This document shows positions 35,779-44,430 of a stretch of 64,000 nucleotides of DNA, one piece after another. The stretch is from Azospirillum sp. TSA2s (GTDB lineage Bacteria; Pseudomonadota; Alphaproteobacteria; Azospirillales; Azospirillaceae). A program made the position numbers and the translations under genes. The notes under the pieces were generated by a model. That model saw nothing but the letters and a program-made list of their open reading frames with translations, was not told the DNA's origin and made no database searches. The stretch is taken from NCBI RefSeq assembly GCF_004923315.1, contig NZ_CP039649.1, positions 644,001 to 708,000 of the forward strand, given 5' to 3'. Numbering within the stretch: the stretch's first letter is position 1; each line of letters starts with the position of its first letter.

Positions 35779-36353
35779 GATGTGCCCAACCTGGATTCAG
35801 CCGGCCCGTCGAAGGCCATCAGACGCAGCAGCCGGTGCAGTCCATCCGGATCGTCGCTTTTCCTGTCCGCCATCCTCATGTCCGACATGCGGACCAGACG
35901 CGCCCGCTGCCCCGAACCGGGGCCGCCGGCACGGACGACGCCATCGCTAAACAGCCGCAGCAGCGGTTCGGCCCGCGCACAGGCCACGTCGCTGCCGCCG
36001 AGGTCGATGACAGGATCGATGACCGGACCGGTTCCTGCCGGCGCATCGGCCAACAGGGCACCCAGATCGGCGAGCCGCGCGGCGTTGGCCGAAGCCTCCG
36101 CTGGTGGCAGGACCGACAGGTCGATCACCAGCGCGCCCGGCGGCAGGGCGGCGGCATAGCCGTCCTCGGCGAACAGGGCGGACTCGACCGCGGGCGCATC
36201 GGGCAACAGCATCATCACCACGTCGCACCTGCCCGCCCGGTGGCGGAAGTCGCCGCGGCCATGGGGGTGGCGGTGCAGCCGGTGCCCGGCGTCGCGCAGC
36301 CTGTCCATGATCGCCTCGGCCATCTTCCCGTCCCCGATGAACCCGACATCCAT
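35775..36353 (-). CDS. Truncated 3-hydroxyisobutyrate/tartronate-semialdehyde reductase-like Rossmann protein
   Basis: 192 aa. Family N-domain pattern: VGFIGDGKMAEAIMDRL (nucleotide loop), VVMMLLPDAPAVESALF, VIDLSVLPPAEAS. The substrate motif normally reading DAPVSGG is changed to DAPAGTGP, and the C-terminal helical half with the catalytic Lys (about 100 aa) is absent. Full-length relatives include GlxR, which reduces tartronate semialdehyde made by Gcl. Here the enzyme is probably non-catalytic, or a Rossmann partner of the short PPDK whose ATG overlaps its stop by 4 bases. A decaying gene is the alternative. Confidence 0.6.
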   Translation of the reverse strand: MDVGFIGDGKMAEAIMDRLRDAGHRLHRHPHGRGDFRHRAGRCDVVMMLLPDAPAVESALFAEDGYAAALPPGALVIDLSVLPPAEASANAARLADLGALLADAPAGTGPVIDPVIDLGGSDVACARAEPLLRLFSDGVVRAGGPGSGQRARLVRMSDMRMADRKSDDPDGLHRLLRLMAFDGPAESRLGTS

Positions 36354-36495
36354 CCCGCGATCCTCCCGCCTCGGCCCGGAACGCCGTCATCCGGCGCCGA
36401 GCATCAGCATGGAGATTGATTGCGCATGTCGCATCGCACAATAGCACGTCTGCGCAATTTTCACATCGCGGAAACCGGCCTGAACTTGCCTAATC

Positions 36496-37311
36496 TTACC
36501 CAAGCCTAACAGTTTGGGCGGAGGTCTCCAGTGGCAAAAAGCCGCAGCCGGCCGGAATCCGGAACACCGGACCGGCCGCCGTTTCCACCAGCCGCGGCAG
36601 GATCGGCGCCGGCAAGCCCTGGCCGGACACCGCCGCAGAGGCCAACGCCCCACTGGCCATCGCCCCACTGGCCATCGCCGCAGTCGTGTCGGCGCATCCC
36701 GCCAGCCGCAGCAGGGTCATCCGCGTGGCGAAGACAAGCCGGCGTCGCCCTGCCTCCTCCTCCGCCAGCAGGCGGCGCGGGGAGGCCCACAGCACGCCGA
36801 CCGCCTCCCCGCCGTCGCAGACCGGCTCCTGCCCCTCCGGTGCCGGGGCAAGAAAGAACAGCGTGTCGAACCGCCGCGGCAGCATCTCCGGCGTCATCCA
36901 GCGGGCCAGCACCGCCATGCGGTCGAGCGCGGGGGCGACTCCGACCCGCGCCAGCGCCGCGGCGAAGCCCTCCCCCGCCGCCATCCCGCGGCGCAGATCC
37001 GCCAGCGCCGACGATGAAAGCGGATCGCGGGTCGGCAGCATGCCGCACTCCTCCACGCATTCCCGCAGGGCCGCGACCCGGTGCGCGAGGTCGGCAGGCG
37101 GCTCCCCCTTCGGCCAGCAGGCGCGCCACAGCGGGTGATGGTCCGCCGCCTCCAGCCGGCCGCCGGGAAAGACGGTGGCGCCGGGGGCGAAGCGCAGGCC
37201 GGCATGGCGTTCGATCACCAGCAGTTCCAACCCATCCGCGCCGTCGCGCAGCAGGATCAGCGTGGCGGCCGGATGGGGAGCGACAGGGCTTTGAGGGGCG
37301 GTCTCGGACAT
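36496..37311 (-). CDS. Nudix hydrolase, NUDT19-like
   Basis: 271 aa from ATG 37311. The N-half carries ATLILLRDGADGLELLVIERH and FAPGATVFPGGRLE, then an insertion before RVAALRECVEECGML, so the Nudix box is split as in the NUDT19/RP2 branch (CoA and other nucleotide-diphosphate substrates). MASGAMASGALASAA is a low-complexity linker near residue 225. If CoA esters are the substrate it would fit a CoA-ester-rich pathway, but this is a guess. Divergent from pyk. Confidence 0.8.
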   Translation of the reverse strand: MSETAPQSPVAPHPAATLILLRDGADGLELLVIERHAGLRFAPGATVFPGGRLEAADHHPLWRACWPKGEPPADLAHRVAALRECVEECGMLPTRDPLSSSALADLRRGMAAGEGFAAALARVGVAPALDRMAVLARWMTPEMLPRRFDTLFFLAPAPEGQEPVCDGGEAVGVLWASPRRLLAEEEAGRRRLVFATRMTLLRLAGCADTTAAMASGAMASGALASAAVSGQGLPAPILPRLVETAAGPVFRIPAGCGFLPLETSAQTVRLG

Positions 37312-37509
37312 GCCCAAGTGTCGCCGACGGGCGGTCCGGCTGTCCATGTGCGGCGGAAAGAACCACTCTCACGATGCGGAATAAGGGGCGGGTGCCGTTT
37401 GACCGTCCGGCCTAGGACTTCCAGCATCCGGGCAACACCGAACCTCGCTCATCATCATTCGCCAGTCCCGCCCCTTTCGCAAAGGGCCGGGCGGAGGAAG
37501 GCTGTCGTC

Positions 37510-38976
37510 ATGCCGTTTCACCGCAGCACAAAGATCGTCGCCACGCTGGGCCCCGCCAGTTCTTCGGAAAGCCAGATCACGGCCCTGGCCCGGGCGGGCG
37601 TGAATGTCTTCCGCCTGAACGCCAGCCACGGCACCCAGGCCGAACATGCGGAGCGTTACGCCCGCATCCGCGCCACCGAAAAGACGCTGGGCCGGCCGAT
37701 CGGCATCCTGCTCGACCTCCAGGGGCCGAAGCTGCGGGTCGGGACCTTCGGATCCGGGCCGGTGGACCTCGCCATCGGCGACCGCTTCCGCCTGGACCTT
37801 GACCGCGCGGCGGGCGACCGCCGCCGCGTCTGCCTGCCCCATGGGGAAGTGTTCGCCAGCCTGGAACCCGGCCTCGACCTGCTGCTGAACGACGGTCGCA
37901 TCCGGCTGCGCGTGCTGGACTGCGGCCCCGACTTCGCCGAGACGGAGGTGGTCGCCGGCGGCACCCTGTCGGACCGCAAGGGCGTCAATGTGCCGGGCGC
38001 GGCGCTGGCGCTGAGCGCGCTCTCGGAGAAGGACCGCAGCGACCTCGCCTTCGGGCTCGAACTCGGCGTCGACTGGATCGGGCTCAGCTTCGTCCAGCGG
38101 CCGGAAGACATCCTGGAGGCGCGCGAGCTGATCGGCAACCGTGCCCATGTGATGACCAAGATCGAGAAGCCGGCCGCCCTGCCGACGCTGGACCGGATCA
38201 TCGAGCTGTCCGACGCGGTGATGGTGGCGCGCGGCGACCTGGGCGTGGAACTGCCGCCGGAAGACGTGCCGGCCCTGCAGAAGAAGATGATCCGGCTCAG
38301 CCGCGCCATGGGCAAGCCGGTGATCGTCGCCACCCAGATGCTGGAATCCATGGTGTCGGAGCCGACCCCGACCCGCGCCGAGGCCTCCGACGTCGCCAAC
38401 GCCGTCTATGACGGGGCCGACGCGGTGATGCTGAGCGCCGAATCCGCCTCCGGCCGCTATCCGGTCGAGGCGGTGGCGATGATGGAGCGCATCGTCCGCC
38501 GGGTGGAGGGCGACCCGCTCTATCGCCGCATCATGGACGCCGACCATCCCAGCCCGGAGGCGACCGCCCCCGACGCGCTGACCGCCGCGGCGCGACAGGT
38601 GGCGGAAACCATCAGCGCCGCCGCCATCGTCACCTACACCACCACCGGATCGACCACGCTGCGCGCCTCGCGCGAGCGGCCGGGCGTGCCGATCCTCGGC
38701 CTCAGCGCCAACCACGCGACGGCGCGTCGGCTGTCGCTGGCCTGGGGAGTCCATGCCGTGCTGACCGACGACGTGGCGAACTTCTCGGAAATGGTCGGGC
38801 GGGCGCTGACCGCAGCGGCGGAAACCGGCATCGGCAGTTCCGGCCAGTCGCTGGTGGTCACCGCGGGCGTGCCGTTCGGGACGCCGGGCAAGACGAATTC
38901 CCTGCGGGTGGTGACCATCGACGGCGACGACATGCCGAAGACGGAGACGCCGCAGAGAGAGGCGGCGACGGTTTGA
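37510..38976 (+). CDS. pyk: Pyruvate kinase
   Basis: 488 aa from ATG 37510 (GGAGGAAGG upstream). Full three-domain enzyme: STKIVATLGPAS, FRLNASHG, MTKIEKPAAL (catalytic Lys), MVARGDLGVELP, ATQMLESM and the C-terminal allosteric domain. Makes pyruvate and ATP from PEP. In several alphaproteobacteria a pyk copy is linked to gcl-hyi-glxR-glxK of the glycerate pathway, and its presence here with gcl 16 kb away may reflect the same association in scattered form. Confidence 0.95.
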   Translation: MPFHRSTKIVATLGPASSSESQITALARAGVNVFRLNASHGTQAEHAERYARIRATEKTLGRPIGILLDLQGPKLRVGTFGSGPVDLAIGDRFRLDLDRAAGDRRRVCLPHGEVFASLEPGLDLLLNDGRIRLRVLDCGPDFAETEVVAGGTLSDRKGVNVPGAALALSALSEKDRSDLAFGLELGVDWIGLSFVQRPEDILEARELIGNRAHVMTKIEKPAALPTLDRIIELSDAVMVARGDLGVELPPEDVPALQKKMIRLSRAMGKPVIVATQMLESMVSEPTPTRAEASDVANAVYDGADAVMLSAESASGRYPVEAVAMMERIVRRVEGDPLYRRIMDADHPSPEATAPDALTAAARQVAETISAAAIVTYTTTGSTTLRASRERPGVPILGLSANHATARRLSLAWGVHAVLTDDVANFSEMVGRALTAAAETGIGSSGQSLVVTAGVPFGTPGKTNSLRVVTIDGDDMPKTETPQREAATV

Positions 38977-38984
38977 GAATTGTG

Positions 38985-39159
38985 GCGTTAGACCCCCACC
39001 CTAACCCTCCCCCGCTCCCAGCGGACCTACGGTCCGCCTGCCGCGTCAGCACAAAGCAAAGCTTTGTGCGAGAGCTGGGCGGAGGAGGGGACAAGTGCTT
39101 GTTCAGATAAGTAGCGGCAGTCCCTCCCCCGCCCAGCGGGGGAGGATAGGTGGGGGTTT
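38985..39159. repeat. Complete composite palindromic repeat with inner insert
   Basis: The same layout as 21497-21668 but inverted: the left hairpin holds the extra pair GCGGACC/GGTCCGC and GCACAAAG/CTTTGTGC. The middle ACAAGTGCTTGTTC and right arm match the other copies. Lies between the convergent pyk and gntR genes. Confidence 0.8.
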
Positions 39160-39168
39160 AACTCCGCC

Positions 39169-39858
39169 TCACTCCAGAAAATCGCAATGCTTCTCCACAT
39201 GCGCGGCCAGACCCATGGTGTGCTCGCGCACCAGCCGTTCGGCGAGGTCGGCGTTGCGCTCTTCCAGGGCCTTGATGATGGCGCGGTGGTCGTGGATGGA
39301 GCGTTCGGCCCGGTCCTCCTGGCCGATGGTCAGCTTGCGGATCGCCCGCATGTGGATGAACAGGTTGTCGGTGACGTCCTGGATCAGCTTCGACCCGCTC
39401 AGCTGGATGATGCTCTTGTGGAAGGCGATGTTGGCGTCGGAATATTCGCTGACATGGTCCTTCGGGCTGCGCTGCTCGAAGCTGCCGAACAGGTCCCACA
39501 GCTTGTGGATCTCAGCCGCCGGGGCATGTTCGGCGGCCATGCGGGCGGCCATGCTTTCCAGCGCCGCCCAGACCTGGATCATCTCGACGATCTCGGTCTT
39601 GGTCTTGCGGACGACGAAGATGCCGCGGCGCGGCTGCAGGCGGATGAAGCCCTCCTGCTCCAGCAGGGTCAGCGCCTCGCGGATCGGGGTGCGGCTGACG
39701 CCGAGCTTGTCGCTGAGCTGCCGTTCGTCCAGCCGGATTTCACGGTCATGGTCGTAGATGTCCATCTCCGTGATCGCCTGCTTCAGCGCATGGTAGACCT
39801 GACTGCGGAAGGTGGTTCCGGTGTCGAGGGGCTGGACGTTGAGAGCGGGAAAGGTCAT
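39169..39858 (-). CDS. GntR-family (FadR/FCD) regulator, second copy
   Basis: 229 aa from ATG 39858. HTH with IRLDERQLSDKLGVSRTPIREALTLLEQEGFIRLQPRRGIFVVRKTK and FCD domain with SDANIAFHKSIIQLSG, HMRAIRKL and HDHRAIIKAL. Closely related to the regulator at 14516-15205 over its whole length. Precedes the thiE-oxlT2 region; a weak operator half lies upstream at 39945. Both regulators would recognise the same box, so they may act together or sense different ligands. Confidence 0.87.
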   Translation of the reverse strand: MTFPALNVQPLDTGTTFRSQVYHALKQAITEMDIYDHDREIRLDERQLSDKLGVSRTPIREALTLLEQEGFIRLQPRRGIFVVRKTKTEIVEMIQVWAALESMAARMAAEHAPAAEIHKLWDLFGSFEQRSPKDHVSEYSDANIAFHKSIIQLSGSKLIQDVTDNLFIHMRAIRKLTIGQEDRAERSIHDHRAIIKALEERNADLAERLVREHTMGLAAHVEKHCDFLE

Positions 39859-39944
39859 GGAGTGGATGTCCTCATGTCTCGCCGGCGGTCGCGGCGCACC
39901 CGGTCGGCCCCTTGCACGGAGCCACCGTGCCTTTTTTCGTATCC

Positions 39945-39953
39945 TACATACCA
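39945..39953. promoter_or_regulatory. Weak operator half upstream of gntR2
   Basis: TACATACCA followed by GATGC, like the right half and flank of the box at 31014-31035 (ACCAGATGCC). About 90 bases upstream of the gntR2 start. Confidence 0.35.
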
Positions 39954-40008
39954 GATGCATGCAAGCCGTTGAAATGTCCAGGGGGACCGGCGTGAAACGC
40001 GCCTGAGC

Positions 40009-40653
40009 TTAACCGCAGGACAGCCCGGCTGTTTTGGCCGGCACCAGCGCGGCCAGCAGCGGCGCCAGCGCTTGCGGGTCGCGCATCGCCAGCCCCATAA
40101 CCGCCACGCCCGCCGCCCCGGCCGCCCGGCATTCGGCCACCGCGCCGGCGTGGTCGATGCCGCCCAGCCCGATCACCGGCACGCCCCGGCTCACCCACTG
40201 CCGCAGCCCCGCCGCACCCAGGCAGGGGCCGTAGCCGGGCTTGCTGGCGGACGGGAAGATCGGCGACAGGGTCACGTAATCAACCTGCCCCCCGCCCTGC
40301 TCCATCGCCTCGGCGCCGTCCGAGTCGTGGCGCGACAGCCCGATCAGCGCCCCCGGCCCCAGCAACGCACGCGCCGCCGCCGGATCGCCGCCGGACGGCA
40401 GATGCACCCCATCCACCCCGGCCGCCGCCGCCAGGGCCGGGTCGCCATGCAGGGTGACGCAGGCCCCCCACCGACGGGCACGGACCATCAGCGCGCGAGC
40501 CAGCTCCACCCGTTCGGCATCGGGCAGGTCCTTGTCACGCAACGACAGCCAGCGCACGCCGCACGCGAACAGGCGTTCCGCCACCTGCGGCAACGGCTGC
40601 TCGGCCAGGCGGCGGTCGGTGATGACCAGCAGCGACGGATCAGGCAACGGCAT
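40009..40653 (-). CDS. thiE: Thiamine-phosphate synthase / TenI-family protein
   Basis: 214 aa from ATG 40653. ThiE TIM-barrel pattern: SLLVITDRRL, WLSLRDKDL, VDGVHLPS, LIGLSRHD, YVTLSPIFPSASKPGYGP and VIGLGGID. ThiE couples HMP-PP and thiazole phosphate to thiamine phosphate; TenI proteins of the same fold isomerise the thiazole. Cofactor supply for the ThDP enzymes Oxc and Gcl may explain its place. The RLRDK and SPIFPT variants leave ThiE against TenI open. No TPP riboswitch is visible upstream. Confidence 0.8.
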   Translation of the reverse strand: MPLPDPSLLVITDRRLAEQPLPQVAERLFACGVRWLSLRDKDLPDAERVELARALMVRARRWGACVTLHGDPALAAAAGVDGVHLPSGGDPAAARALLGPGALIGLSRHDSDGAEAMEQGGGQVDYVTLSPIFPSASKPGYGPCLGAAGLRQWVSRGVPVIGLGGIDHAGAVAECRAAGAAGVAVMGLAMRDPQALAPLLAALVPAKTAGLSCG

Positions 40654-40853
40654 AGGACGGATTCCTCCTGTTCGGCCGAGCATTACCGCAACGGCGTAGC
40701 GCTTTCGACCAGCCGCGAGACCCCGCTTTTTCCGAATCGTGGAATTGCAACGGATTCACATGGACAATTCGCATGCATGTCACTGCGTCGGCAAATGGTT
40801 CGTATTGACATAGTCAGTCAAACTGATGATCGTGAGGGCGGGCATGGGGCATT

Positions 40854-40863
40854 TGGCATGCCA
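40854..40863. promoter_or_regulatory. TGGCATGCCA operator upstream of oxlT2
   Basis: Perfect 10-bp palindrome of the same class as TGGTATACCA, 166 bases before the second oxlT start, and just after a TTGACA that could be the -35 element. Confidence 0.5.
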
Positions 40864-41028
40864 GCAACCGCAAGTTGGTGGTGGAAGGTTCCATCCCACA
40901 GCCGTTTTCCCGGACCGGACACCAGAAACCAAGAACAGGGTCGAAAATACAGGTCCGGACATCCGAACAGAAGATGCCGAACAAGAGACGCCGAACAGAA
41001 CATGTCGGGTGCATTGGGGAGGAAGGAC

Positions 41029-42336
41029 ATGGTGCGTGAGACGCACGGCAAAACGGCCCAGGTCGCACCCTGGGGCGGGCGCTGGATGCAGCTTGCCATC
41101 GGCATCGTCTGCATGTCGATGATCGCCAATCTGCAATATGGCTGGACCCTGTTCGTCGAGCCGATCGACGACAAGCATGGCTGGGGTCGCACCGCGATCC
41201 AGGTGGCCTTTACCATCTTCATCGTCACCGAAACCTGGCTGGTGCCGGTGGAGGGCTGGTTCGTCGACAAATTCGGTCCGCGCATCGTCGTGCTGGTGGG
41301 CGGTGCGTTGTGCGCCCTGTCCTGGGCGCTGAACGCGGTGGCGGATTCGCTGGCGCTTCTCTATCTGGCCGCGGTGATCGGCGGCATCGGCGCCGGCGGC
41401 GTCTATGGCACCTGCGTCGGCAACGCGCTGAAATGGTTTCCCGACCGCCGCGGGCTGGCGGCCGGCCTGACCGCCGCCGGCTTCGGCGCCGGCTCCGCCC
41501 TGACGGTCGTGCCGATCGCCACCATGATCGAGTCCTCCGGCTTCGAGACCACCTTCATGACCTTCGGGCTGGGCCAGGGGCTGGTGATCCTGGTGCTGGC
41601 CTGCTTCATGACCGACCCGCCGAAGATGGGATATGGCCAGAGCCGCGGCACGGCCGCCCCGCAGCGCCGCCACTATGCCCCGCAGGAGATGCTGCGCACC
41701 CCCGTCTTCTGGATCATGTACGGCATGTTCACCATGGTCGCCGCCGGCGGCCTGATGGTGACGGCCCAGCTCGGCCCCATCGCCGCCGACATGGGCCTGG
41801 TCGACGCGCCGGTCAGCATCCTGGGATTGACCCTGCCGGCGCTGACCTTCGCCCTGTCGATCGACCGGGTGATGAACGGCATCACGCGGCCCTTCTTCGG
41901 CTGGGTCTCCGACCATATCGGCCGCGAGAACACCATGTTCATCGCCTTCACCATTGAAGCGGTCGGGGTGATGGCGCTCAGCGCCTATGGTGCCGACCCG
42001 GTGGCCTTCGTCATCCTGACCGGTCTGGTGTTCTTCGCCTGGGGCGAGATCTTCAGCCTGTTCCCGGCCTGCTGCGCCGACACCTTCGGCTCGCGTTTCG
42101 CCGCGACGAACGCCGGCATGCTCTACACCGCCAAGGGCGTGGCCGCCCTGATGGTCCCCGTCGGCAATTTGATGGTGGAGGCGACCGGCAGCTGGCAGAC
42201 CGTCTTCTACAGCGTCGCCATCGTCAATGCGCTGGCCGCCTTCCTCGCCCTGTTCGTCCTGAAGCCGCTGCGCGCCCGCTATGTCGCCGCGGCCAGCAGC
42301 GCCGCCCCGCGCCTGACCACCCGGCTGGCCGACTGA
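41029..42336 (+). CDS. oxlT: MFS oxalate/formate antiporter family transporter, second copy
   Basis: 435 aa from ATG 41029, chosen over 41002 because GGGGAGGAAGG lies just before it. Twelve-helix MFS protein almost collinear with the copy at 29471-30778: same GGRWMQLAIGIVCMSMIANLQYGWTLFV opening, WFVDKFGPR, GNALKWFPDRRGLAAG and GWVSDHIGREN. Differences cluster in the central loop and the C-terminal tail. Two copies may differ in substrate (oxalate/formate vs oxalate alone) or in the regulator that controls them. Confidence 0.9.
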   Translation: MVRETHGKTAQVAPWGGRWMQLAIGIVCMSMIANLQYGWTLFVEPIDDKHGWGRTAIQVAFTIFIVTETWLVPVEGWFVDKFGPRIVVLVGGALCALSWALNAVADSLALLYLAAVIGGIGAGGVYGTCVGNALKWFPDRRGLAAGLTAAGFGAGSALTVVPIATMIESSGFETTFMTFGLGQGLVILVLACFMTDPPKMGYGQSRGTAAPQRRHYAPQEMLRTPVFWIMYGMFTMVAAGGLMVTAQLGPIAADMGLVDAPVSILGLTLPALTFALSIDRVMNGITRPFFGWVSDHIGRENTMFIAFTIEAVGVMALSAYGADPVAFVILTGLVFFAWGEIFSLFPACCADTFGSRFAATNAGMLYTAKGVAALMVPVGNLMVEATGSWQTVFYSVAIVNALAAFLALFVLKPLRARYVAAASSAAPRLTTRLAD

Positions 42337-42406
42337 CCTCGTCCCAGCGCTCGCGGCAATGCCGGCCCCCGGATGCCGTCCGTCGGGGCCGGCGGCCTTT
42401 CCAGCC

Positions 42407-42817
42407 CTACCGGACCACCATGCGGTCCAGAAGGATTTCCTTCACCCGCACGCCGCGCAGTTCGCGGTCGAGCACGCCGGCGATGGTGCTCTTCATCAGC
42501 TTCGCGCCGTCGGCGCCGGTCAGCTGCTGGGGGTCGATCTGGCGCATCCGGTCGGACAGGCGGTCGGTGATGCGGGGGACATAGGGGTCGGCGACCTTGC
42601 CGTCCACCGACGGATCGATCTCCAGCAGGACCTTCACGTCCACCATCCGGGCATCGCCGCCGCCGAGGCTGAAGGTCATCATCGGCAGGGCGGCGTATTT
42701 CTTGTCGGGACCTGTCTGCGCCTGCGGGGCCGGAGCCCGGTTGCGGCCGGCGATCATGGCGCCGCCCGCACCCAGCGCCGCCAGCGTCAGCAGGAGGCCG
42801 GTCAGAACGAGCGGCAT
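42407..42817 (-). CDS. fliL: FliL-like flagellar basal-body-associated protein
   Basis: 136 aa from ATG 42817; a TTG at 42895 would add 26 aa including a basic stretch (RLVRRNRQG), as in longer FliL proteins, and may be the true start. One membrane helix (VLTGLLLTLAALGAGGAMI), then a periplasmic FliL domain (MVDVKVLLEID..VPRITDRLSDRMRQIDPQQLTGADGAKLMKSTIAGVLDREL..VKEILLDRMVVR). Stabilises the stator-rotor junction. No other flagellar gene is nearby, so a stand-alone FliL paralogue is also possible. Confidence 0.7.
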   Translation of the reverse strand: MPLVLTGLLLTLAALGAGGAMIAGRNRAPAPQAQTGPDKKYAALPMMTFSLGGGDARMVDVKVLLEIDPSVDGKVADPYVPRITDRLSDRMRQIDPQQLTGADGAKLMKSTIAGVLDRELRGVRVKEILLDRMVVR

Positions 42818-43002
42818 CAGGGAAACCGTTTCCCCCTGCCGGTTGCGACGAACGAGCCGCAAGATCGCCTTTCCGCCCCCAACACGGGGGTCCAATTCCC
42901 ATCGGGACCATGCCCGAGGAAATTCATGTTAGGCGCGCAACAAATTCCGGTCAAATGCCATTGGATGCCCCATTGGGCAGGCCGTCCTCATTCCCCGGTA
43001 TG

Positions 43003-43884
43003 TCAACCGGCAGGAATCACCGGCACATTGTCGATCAGGCGGGCCTTCCCCATCCAGGCGGCGGCCAGCAGGCGGGCGGGGCGGGTGACGGCGGTCACCG
43101 GCTCCAGCGTTTCGGCGTCGCGCAGCTCGACATAGTCGATGGCGCCGAACCCCGCCTCGGCGATGCGGCCGCGGATGCCGGTCAGGGCGCCGTCGGGCTC
43201 CGCCCCCCGCGCCAGCGCCTCGGCCGCCGCGGTCAGCGCCCGGTACAGCTCCGGCGCGCGGGAGCGCTCGTCGGCGCTGAGATAGGCGTTGCGCGACGAC
43301 ATGGCGAGCCCATCGGCCTCGCGCACCGTCGGCAGCCCTTCGACCCGCACGGGAATGTCGAGGTCGCGGGTGAAGCGGCGGATCACCATGAGCTGTTGGT
43401 AATCCTTCTCGCCGAACACCGCGACGTCGGGCAGCGCCTGCAGGAACAGCTTGGTCACCACCAGCGCGACACCGCCGAACATCTGCGGCCGGAAGGCGCC
43501 GCACAGCCCCTCCGCCGGACCGCCGACCGAAATGGCGGTGGCGAAGCCCTCCGGATACATGGCGCGCACGGTCGGCGCATAGAGCGCGTGGCAGCCGGCC
43601 GAGGCCAGCTTGGCGGAGTCGCCGCTCTCGTCGCGCGGGTAGCGGTCGAAATCCTCGTGCGGGGCGAACTGGGTCGGGTTGACGAAGACGCTGGCGACCA
43701 CCCGGTCGGCCAGTTCGCGACCGCGCCGCACCAAGCCCAGATGCCCGTCATGCAGCGCCCCCATGGTCGGCACCAGCGCGACGGTCAGCCCTTCCCGCCG
43801 CCAGGCCGCGACCTGGGCTCTCAGGTCCTCCACCGTCCTCAGGATCGGCAGCGGACTGGAGGTCTGGGCAGTGGTCGGCGTCAT
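43003..43884 (-). CDS. panC: Pantothenate synthetase
   Basis: 293 aa from ATG 43884 with AAGGACC upstream. HxGH-type ligase: LVPTMGALHDGHLGLV, VASVFVNPTQF, GEKDYQQL, AMSSRNAYL. Joins pantoate and beta-alanine with ATP. It supplies CoA, which the Frc/Oxc/PanE2 cycle consumes as carrier, but the usual partner panB is not adjacent. The PanE-like gene is 15 kb away, so panC does not argue for that gene being true PanE. Confidence 0.93.
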   Translation of the reverse strand: MTPTTAQTSSPLPILRTVEDLRAQVAAWRREGLTVALVPTMGALHDGHLGLVRRGRELADRVVASVFVNPTQFAPHEDFDRYPRDESGDSAKLASAGCHALYAPTVRAMYPEGFATAISVGGPAEGLCGAFRPQMFGGVALVVTKLFLQALPDVAVFGEKDYQQLMVIRRFTRDLDIPVRVEGLPTVREADGLAMSSRNAYLSADERSRAPELYRALTAAAEALARGAEPDGALTGIRGRIAEAGFGAIDYVELRDAETLEPVTAVTRPARLLAAAWMGKARLIDNVPVIPAG

Positions 43885-44067
43885 GGCGTCGGTCCTTGGC
43901 ACAGCAAGATCGGGGGCACAGCGATATCGGGAGCGCAGCGAAACCGGGCGCTGGATAACCCGACGGACCGTTCCTGTCCAGAAAAGCTTTCCGCAGGACA
44001 GACTGTTGCCGGACCCTGAAGGTTCGGCATCCGCGGCGGGGAAGGTTGCGCCCCGCCGCGGAATGGA

Positions 44068-44232
44068 TCAGCGCTTAATCGTGATGCCGACCAGATAGGC
44101 CAGGTTCGCCCAGGCCAGCAGCGTGGCCAGCAGGGCGGTGAAGGACGGGACGAAGACAACCGAACCGATGATGACGGCGAGCACAGCGACCAGCAGGCCG
44201 AGGGAGAGCAAAGCGATACGGGTGTCGTCCAT
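44068..44232 (-). CDS. Small membrane protein, 54 aa
   Basis: 54 aa (MDDTRIALLSLGLLVAVLAV..) with two short membrane helices (ALLSLGLLVAVLAVIIGSVVF and LLATLLAWANLAYLVGI) and a short acidic N-terminus, basic C-terminus (KR). Good GGAAAG region before the ATG. No family recognised. Lies between panC and tRNA-Val. Confidence 0.55.
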   Translation of the reverse strand: MDDTRIALLSLGLLVAVLAVIIGSVVFVPSFTALLATLLAWANLAYLVGITIKR

Positions 44233-44391
44233 CTGATTGGCTTTCCGAAGCGGGTGACAGGGATGGCCCCCCTAATACCGCATTGCAGCGCGAAGAGGGC
44301 TGATCTGCGTCAATCGACCGCGGATTCGCCAATCATATAAGCAATGCATAATGCATGTTTCGCGCGGCACACAACTGCCGGTGCCGGAAAG

Positions 44392-44427
44392 CAAAAAGGC
44401 TCCAGACTGTCGTCCGAAGCCTTTTTG
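44392..44427 (-). terminator. Terminator after tRNA-Val
   Basis: On the minus strand AAAAAGGCT and AGCCTTTTT flank a 16-base loop; T-run in the stem end. Directly after the tRNA 3' end. Confidence 0.8.
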
Positions 44428-44430
44428 TGA

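Noticed and set aside
40654..40750. TPP riboswitch before thiE
   Set aside because: The CTGAGA-type conserved core and the second conserved stem-loop are not present.
43003..43884. panC as evidence that 27197-28225 is true ketopantoate reductase
   Set aside because: The genes are 15 kb apart with unrelated genes between; the reductase sits in oxalate context with an oxalate-type operator.
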